From the NCBI GenBank assembly GCA_030280995.1, contig JASXTE010000008.1:186001-250000 (forward strand): a stretch of DNA of 64,000 bases, given 5' to 3'. The position numbers and the translations under genes were made by a program. Below are positions 58,206 to 64,000 of this stretch, in pieces; positions within the stretch are counted from its first letter, which is position 1, and each line of letters opens with the position of its first letter. The notes beneath the pieces were generated by a model. The model saw nothing but the letters and a program-made list of their open reading frames with translations. It ran no database searches and was not told the DNA's origin. This stretch comes from Hemileia vastatrix (taxonomy: Eukaryota; Basidiomycota; Pucciniomycetes; Pucciniales; Zaghouaniaceae).

Positions 58206-58290
58206 TGAAATAAAATGATTGAGGTTTAATGCAGCGAGCATGTTGTTAGAGCATTATTGCCCCTCTTAGACTCTGAATCATGTTATTTCA
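58206..58290 (+). ncRNA. Candidate intronic structured RNA, copy 5
   Basis: The core is identical to copies 1 and 2. The closing stem has an outer part unlike the others but complementary: TGAAATAA / TTATTTCA, then ATGATT / AATCAT and GAG / CTC. The core starts about 64 nt after the donor at 58151. Confidence 0.55.
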
Positions 58291-58383
58291 ACTCAAACAT
58301 TTAATTTATGTAATTTAAATGATTGAGAAGTCATATACTGACCATGAATTTATATCTGAATCGAAGTTTTAGTAGAGTAACCC

Positions 58384-59719
58384 ATGTGTGATTCAGAAGA
58401 AGACTTTGTGAGAAAGGATGGTAAAGGAAAAAATCGAGGGAGAAGGGCAGGGAAGAAAAAACATCCAAACAAAAATGGAAAAAGAAATATTATGGCAAGT
58501 AAAAAAGCAGAAGAGGGGGGAATTAGTGTAATAGAAGGAAATCTGATGTTTGGTAGACAATTGAAAGTAAAACCGATACACAAGACACAATATGGAGCAT
58601 TAAACCCACAAGATTTCAAGCAGCTGAATGAGGGAACATACTTCATCCAGCCCAGAAAAAGAGGTGTACGACCAATAATTATATCATCGATTTCGTTGGA
58701 GCAGTTAAAAATGCTCAATAAACTTGACGATACGAGACAGGCCATGAGAGATCTTCAACTTTTGGAGCATGTGGTCTCATGTAACGGACCACAAGAAAGT
58801 GGAGTAATGTTTGCTGAAGGAATTTTGATGGGATGCTTGATTCCTCTCGATTTAAGTAAGCATTTTTTCATGTTTTCCAATTATTTAAACATTAATAGAC
58901 TGTATTAGGGCAATATGTGAACAAAAATATTACAAAAGCTGAAAGAGATCAAGCAAAAAAACAATTATCAATTTTTTATAGATTTTTCTTTCAGTTGTTG
59001 TCCAAGAAGTTATATGAGGAAGCACGGGTATTGTCAAAAGAGTTAAATATACAGGGTTGGGAAGAGGAAGAGGACTCTTTTTTTGGAAATCTGACATGGA
59101 CCACGGGGATTAATGGTAATGGATACAGTAACACTCCGCACTGCGATAGGGATGGGAGTCGATATGCATTTGGGATTTGGTACCCCAAAAATACGTATAA
59201 AAATGAACTCGATGAGCGCCCATACAATAAGAATAAACCACGACAAGAAGGAGGAGAGTTTATTTTCCCAGAGTTGGAGACGAAAATAAACTTCAACAAC
59301 TGTGATGGACTATGGTTGATACTTTGGCCAGGGAATGAAGTACTGCATTACACATCAAAATGTAATGAGGAATAAGGGTTCACACGTCTGGGATCATCAA
59401 TTCAAGTTTCCAAGAAGCTATTCAATGGACTTGAAATTTTTTCTCTTCTAGGAATAGACGTTCCACAGTACATTGCAACAAAAGACAAAACAACAAAGCT
59501 AAAATTATTAAAAGAAGAAATTAGAACGACACTACAAAACGAAAATCTGGCAGATAAGGATCATGAAAAACTCATAACTTATCAGAAAAGTGTTGATAAT
59601 TCTCTTAAGAAGAAAAGAGATGGTAAGAACAATATTAAATAAAAATAATATTAAGCATTTTTTAAAAGATGAAAATACTGAGTATATCATATGTAGGTTC
59701 TGAAACTTTGAAAAAGTAG
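58384..59719 (+). pseudogene. Tet-like (Tet/JBP-family) 2OG-Fe(II) dioxygenase with one in-frame stop
   Basis: Proposed exons are 58384-58855, 58909-59622 and 59697-59719; introns of 53 and 74 nt keep the frame (402 codons before the final stop, counting the internal one). Residues 1-35 are very basic (GKNRGRRAGKKKHPNKNGKR), a likely nuclear signal. The double-stranded beta-helix core carries the iron-binding HxD (H235, D237 in NTPHCDRDGSRYAFGIWYP), GGEFIFPE, and the distal His (H304 in EVLHYTS). The 2OG-binding Arg is probably R317 in FTRLGSSIQVSKKL. A TAA at codon 313 (59373-59375) lies between H304 and R317, though the frame is open beyond it. Family members oxidise methylated cytosine or thymine in DNA; substrate here is inferred. 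Either a recent nonsense mutation or a sequence error. Confidence 0.7.
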
Positions 59720-60345
59720 TGTGAAAAGGTAGAGTAAAGTGATGGCTGTGGGTTGAAGGAACAAAATGAGGGTAAAGAATGTTATAAAAAAAGGTTATGG
59801 AGGTATGTGTATATAAGGATCTATGTGAGAGCACCAGAAAGAAATTGAATAATGAGGTTCCACTAAATTAAGAAAAGCAGTATAGAGAGAGATAGTGAAG
59901 TTTACAAAAAGCGAGTAATCATATGTAAAAGGGTTTTGTTAACAATGTATATTGATGTATTGAGACTGAAGGAGAGATATGTAGTTGATAGTGAAGTCAT
60001 TAAAATGACATAGATAGCACAAGCACAGTAACATAAAACTAGAGAATATAATAGAATCTTATGTAGATGTTAAAGTACATGGTAAAATAAATATGAAGAT
60101 GATCAAATAAGGAGATACAAAGAAAATATTATCAAGGAATTATAAATGATGAATAAATTTTCAAGGAGGTTGAAGGATGGTAAATATTAATATAGATGTG
60201 ATTATTAAGAAAATATTATTAATGATGTGATTAAAGGATAGGACCATTTCAGCAGGTAAAAATAACAGGACAGACACTGATTAACGGCTGCTGGTCAAGG
60301 CACACTTCTACAAATTTCATAAACATTTTGAATTGAAGCAAAAAT
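59720..60345. other. No gene seen
   Basis: AT-rich 3' flank of the Tet-like gene; no repeats or open frames of note. Confidence 0.4.
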
Positions 60346-60349
60346 ACAC

Positions 60350-61135
60350 ATGTTTACGCTGATCTTTGCTTTAAGATCAAGGTGCACCTTTTCAATTTTT
60401 AATAACAATGTGTTAAAAGCAAACAATATAGTGGTAAACCCACTCATGTGTACCCTGATCTTCGTGCAAAGATGAGGGTACACTTCTCAAAATCTCTGAT
60501 ACACTTTTTATCAAGGCCAATATACAATGGTGGACTCTGATGTTCGGCCAAAGATGAAGGTCCACCACTTCAAATATCACTGAACACATGGTTGCAGGCA
60601 AAAATACCATGGTGTACCCTGATCTTCGGCCGAAGATCAGGGTTCACGTCTTCAAATTTCAAGAAATATTTGAATAGGAGAAAAAACATATGTACCCTGA
60701 TCTTTGTGTGCAAATCAGGGTACACATCTTCAATTTTCACACACAATGTGTAGAAAGGCAAAAATACAATGGATGCCTCTGATGAAGGTGTTAGAAGAAG
60801 GGTCATTTATTTTCAAATTCATGAACAATTTGAATACAGGGAAAAACGAAAGGTGAACCCTGATCTTCGCGCAAAGATCAGGGTACACATCATCAATATT
60901 CATGTAGTTTTTGAATAACGGCAAAAAAACACATGTGTACCCTGACCTTTGTGCGAAGATCAGGGTTCACTTGTCTAAATCTCACATACAATTTAGTCCA
61001 GGTAAAAAATACAAAGGTGGACTCTGATCTTTTCCTGAAGATCAGGGTACACATCATTAATTTTCATGTACTTTTTGATAACAGCAAAGAAACACAAGTG
61101 TATCCCTGATCTTCGCGCGAAGATCAGGGTACACC
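60350..61135. repeat. Palindrome array, left arm of a foldback
   Basis: About ten palindromes, 75-95 bp apart, of the type GTGTACCCTGATCTTCG followed by its mirror complement. Clear ones start near 60448, 60612, 60691, 60852, 60935 and 61098. Centres are CGCG or GGCC. Between them are AT-rich segments that are not repeated within the arm but are found in reverse in the right arm. Confidence 0.85.
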
Positions 61136-61493
61136 TCTTCAAATTTCAACAACATATGAGTAGGAGTAAAAATCACAGGTGGGCATCCATCTAAAGCAAA
61201 CAACAAAGGTCAACTATTCCAAATTCAAAGATGAACACTGTTATTTTAGTTAATATAAAATAATATGATATATAGTCTTTGATTGTTAGAATTTGAAGTA
61301 ATTTTGTTCATGTATAAATTATAACAAACCAACCATGATTAATCTGCACAGGTCAAGATTTACATGTGGTTTTCGAAAGTATATTTTAACTTCACTTAAT
61401 AATCTTTCAAGGAAAATCTTACCTGCAGGGGAACATCAGATTCCTTCATTGTATTTTTGCATTATTTTAAATTATATGAAAAAAAATTTAGAG
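61136..61493. other. Foldback spacer
   Basis: Unique AT-rich sequence between the two arms; no gene seen. Confidence 0.5.
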
Positions 61494-62335
61494 GTGTACA
61501 CGGATTTTTCCCTGAAGATCAGGGTCCACTATGGTATTTTTGCCTGCAACTATCTGTTCAGAGAGGTAGACCTTCTTCACAAGCGGAAGATCAGAGTCCA
61601 CCATTGTATATTGGCCTTGATCAAAATTGTATCATAGATTTTGAGAAGTGTACACTGATCTTCGCGCGAAGATCAGGGATACACTTGTGTTTCTTTGCTG
61701 TTATTCAAAAAGTACATGAAAATTAATGATGTGTACCCTGATCTTCAGGCAAAGATCAGAGTCCACCTTTGTATTTTTTACCTGGACTAAATTGTATGTG
61801 AGATTTAGACAAGTGAACCCTGATCTTCGCACAAAGGTCAGGGTACACATGTGTTTTTTTGCCGTTATTCAAAAACTACATGAAAATTGATGATGTGTAC
61901 CCTGACCTTCGCGCGAAGATCAGGGTCCACCTTTCATTTTTCCCTGAATTCAAATTGTTCATGAATTTGAAAATAAATGACCCTTGTTCTAACACCTTCA
62001 TCAGAGGCATCCATTGTATTTTTGCCTTTCTACACATTGTGTGTGAAAATTGAAGATGTGTACCCTGATTTGCACACAAAGATCAGGGTACATATGTTTT
62101 TTCTCCTATTCAAATATTTCTTGAAATTTGAAGACGTGAACCCTGATCTTCGGCCGAAGATCAGGGTACACCATGGTATTTTTGCCTGCAACCATGTGTT
62201 CAGTGATATTTGAAGTGGTGGACCTTCATCTTCGGCCGAACATCAGAGTCCACCATTGTATATTGGCCTTGATAAAATTTGTATCAGAGATTTTGAGAAG
62301 TGTACCCTGGTCTTCGCGCGAAGATCAGGGTACAC
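61494..62335. repeat. Palindrome array, right arm of a foldback
   Basis: The reverse complement of 60420-61110 is found at about 61655-62345, with about the same palindromes in reverse order (61648, 61731, 61813, 61895, 62058, 62136, 62218, 62300). Positions 61494-61655 repeat the 62150-62310 segment. Open frames in this region are mirror pairs on opposite strands and are not genes. Confidence 0.85.
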
Positions 62336-62344
62336 TTGTGTTTT

Positions 62345-62974
62345 TTTGCTTCTATTTCAATCTGTTTTGGAATATCAATTTGGATTACCCTTAACTACCA
62401 TAATAGGTTAGAGTACACATTTTTTAATTTGAATGTGTTCACATTATTCTTTCTCTTTTCTTCATCTAATTATATTTTTGATGAGTATATTATATTCATT
62501 ATTCCTTGCCTTTGTATACTTCTATTATTATCAGGAATAACACTGCTGCTTTCTTTCTATGAATGAATATATCATTTAATCATTCGACTTATGAGTTTTT
62601 ACATTTTTTATGATTCTGTACTTCATATTTAATTGTTGATGTTTTTTCAATTACCTATTCTTCTTTTCTAACACTTTATACTCATTAAATACATTTATAA
62701 CTGTCATTTTATTTTTTAAAGTTGTTTATAATTCTTATTTCTCCATCTTTCCACACTTCATTTGCATACCTCATATTTATTATTATTCACATTTATTTTT
62801 AATCCATGTATTATAATTATTGCACATTTTACATAATTCTTGCATATTTCTTATTTCCAAATTTTTTTAATTTTTAATTTTTTTATTATTATTTTGAAAT
62901 ATTCATATTATTGTAGCTATTTACATCAATATTATATCAAGTATAGCATCTATTTATATAAATATAATCAATAT
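62345..62974. other. No gene seen
   Basis: Very T-rich sequence between the foldback and the stop of the minus-strand gene. Confidence 0.4.
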
Positions 62975-63942
62975 TTACTCTTTAATACTTGGAGTTTGAA
63001 AAAAATATGTATCAGGTTGGACTATTTTCCAATGATCCAAAAAATCAGCAGTTATTGCACGAGCTATTTCCAAGTGTGATGGCATACAGAAGTCTTTCGT
63101 GTTTGCTGGATTTTTGATAATTTTGTAAAAAAGACCTATGATGTAGCTATTGAGATTCTTCCATATACGTTCTTCTGAATTAAATGTGCAATTACTTTTT
63201 TTGCAAATACAATCAACCTGACTTATAAATGCTAAACAATCACTGATACTTGCAAATCTATAATCATGCGAACATATAAATAAACCCCTTACCCCATCTA
63301 TCAAATACATAATAAAAGGTTGAAAGTTATGATTTGCTGTGCTTTGTTCAATCTGAATCAGTGACCTTTCTTCTGCATTGTTGGATCCAGACTGAATCAA
63401 TTGTCCACCGTTTTTTTCTTTTCTTTTCCGCTTTTCTGAAGCTGTTTTCGGTTTCGCCTGTGATCTTGCATACAATGACAAGTATGACTTCAAACAGTTG
63501 GATATGACATTTTGAAATTGTAAAAGCGGCATCATTGAGTTGGTCATGGCTTTGTACTTCTTCATCTCACTTGCTGAACTCGAAATTGGTGGAGTCTTGT
63601 TCATAAGTTTGTCAATATGATCGATTAATAGAAGACTTCGTGTTACCGGATCATCATTCTCAATCATTTCGGGTGGAGGTGCCTGATGTGTTTCGTTTGC
63701 CATTAACTCTAGAGACGAGGCAATCAGTGTCGACCAGTACTGTTGAGAATGTGGGCTGACAAATTGACATCGACTAAGCAAACGAAAAAGGTGGGTTTCT
63801 GGATTTGATGTCTTCTTTTTGCACAAGTCCCCATAAGTTTCATTCAATGATTTTGCATTGAACTCGGCAAGTTTTGAAAAGTCAATTTGATCGGTCGAGT
63901 ACCATGGTTGCGCAGATTCATTTAAATCCAAAAATTGAGGGC
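62975..63942 (-). CDS. Hypothetical protein, 3' exon (5' part outside window)
   Basis: An open frame of about 320 codons on the minus strand, with no stops or frameshifts, in contrast to the rest of the window. The in-frame ATG at 63958 lies in what looks like an intron end (T-rich tract, then CTCTTATTGTAG at 63943), so the exon probably starts at 63942 and the true start is outside. Features seen are an N-terminal stretch PQFLDLNESAQPW, a basic segment KTASEKRKRKEKNGG near the middle (possible nuclear signal), and a Cys pair in DCICKKSNCTF. The rest looks helical. No family was recognised. It could belong to the element that carries the Tet-like gene and palindromes, or be a host gene. Confidence 0.55.
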
Positions 63943-64000
63943 CTACAATAAGAGTCATAAAGTTAATAAATACAAAAATTATATTTTCAATAGTGAAGAA

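Larger units (their letters stand above)
57040..58383 (+). other. Host transcript of five candidate intronic RNAs (5' non-coding exons of the Tet-like gene)
   Basis: GTATGT donors lie at 57169, 57403, 57658, 57910 and 58151, spaced 234-255 bp. Candidate acceptors are at 57383, 57618, 57870, 58116 and 58372, leaving exons of only 19, 39, 39 and 34 nt. The 34-nt exon has stops in all frames, so the exons are non-coding. The last acceptor (TTTTAG at 58372, with CTGAC as a possible branch site) is 11 nt before the ATG of the Tet-like gene, so the RNA introns may lie in its 5' UTR. This is inferred from sequence; no transcript data are available. Confidence 0.5.

Noticed and set aside
57231..58290. 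Box C/D or H/ACA snoRNA cluster
   Set aside because: The intronic layout fits, but box C (RUGAUGA), box D (CUGA), and H/ACA boxes are not consistently present, so I do not assign a known class.
57231..58290. Hammerhead or other self-cleaving ribozyme
   Set aside because: Copy 3 has a CTGATG string, but the required GAAA and cleavage-site arrangement is not present in any copy.
60295..62394. Several open frames of 60-100 codons on both strands with repeated PDL.KIRVH motifs
   Set aside because: They are mirror pairs created by the palindromes and the inverted arms, not genes.

Overview
The window is AT-rich eukaryotic DNA made almost entirely of nested transposable elements. Short introns of about 50-65 nt, GTATGT/GTAAG donors, PIF/Harbinger elements with Myb-like ORF1 proteins, and Tet-like 2OG-Fe(II) dioxygenase genes together suggest a basidiomycete with a transposon-inflated genome, most likely a rust fungus (Pucciniales). 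That assignment is inferred from gene families, not from a search. No conserved host housekeeping gene was recognised.

Layout, left to right. 1-9738: a decayed minus-strand Ty3/gypsy element (family A). Its LTR is split by a 5-kb Harbinger-like element (3937-8920) that carries an ORF1 remnant, an apparently captured intron-bearing gene fragment and a long GGTGG array. 9749-9891: a loose Harbinger right end. 10200-17590: a Ty1/copia element (+), split at 12749-16411 by a third Harbinger-like remnant. 17600-21682: two inverted copies of an unrecognised gene, each cut by a different solo LTR with a perfect 5-bp target duplication. 21686-41266: a Harbinger-like element with ORF1 (+), a degenerate Tet-like dioxygenase (-) and a DDE transposase (-). 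A complete family-A retrotransposon (25239-37718) sits inside the dioxygenase gene and itself holds a solo LTR (29375-30180). 41267-50892: a decayed minus-strand Ty3/gypsy element (family B) with an inverted extra LTR. 50955-53656: the 5' half of a related element (family C). 53617-54251: a small palindromic inverted-repeat element.

The right quarter differs from the rest. 55494-56480 is an array of short hairpins with two arm types. 57169-58372 holds five tandem candidate introns, each with one copy of a conserved structured RNA whose closing stem covaries between copies. The last of these introns splices into a second Tet-like dioxygenase gene (58384-59719), which is intact apart from one in-frame stop just before the predicted 2OG-binding arginine. 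60350-62335 is a large foldback of about 20 palindromes. The window ends in an unrecognised minus-strand gene (62975-63942, 5' part outside).

The two most notable observations are (i) a Harbinger-type transposon with a Tet/JBP-like dioxygenase as cargo, sharing a phase-1 intron position with the dioxygenase gene at 58.4 kb, and (ii) the five-copy intronic RNA family in front of that gene. All coordinates and alignments were made by eye; boundaries are good to a few bases where terminal repeats or target duplications are visible and rougher elsewhere.
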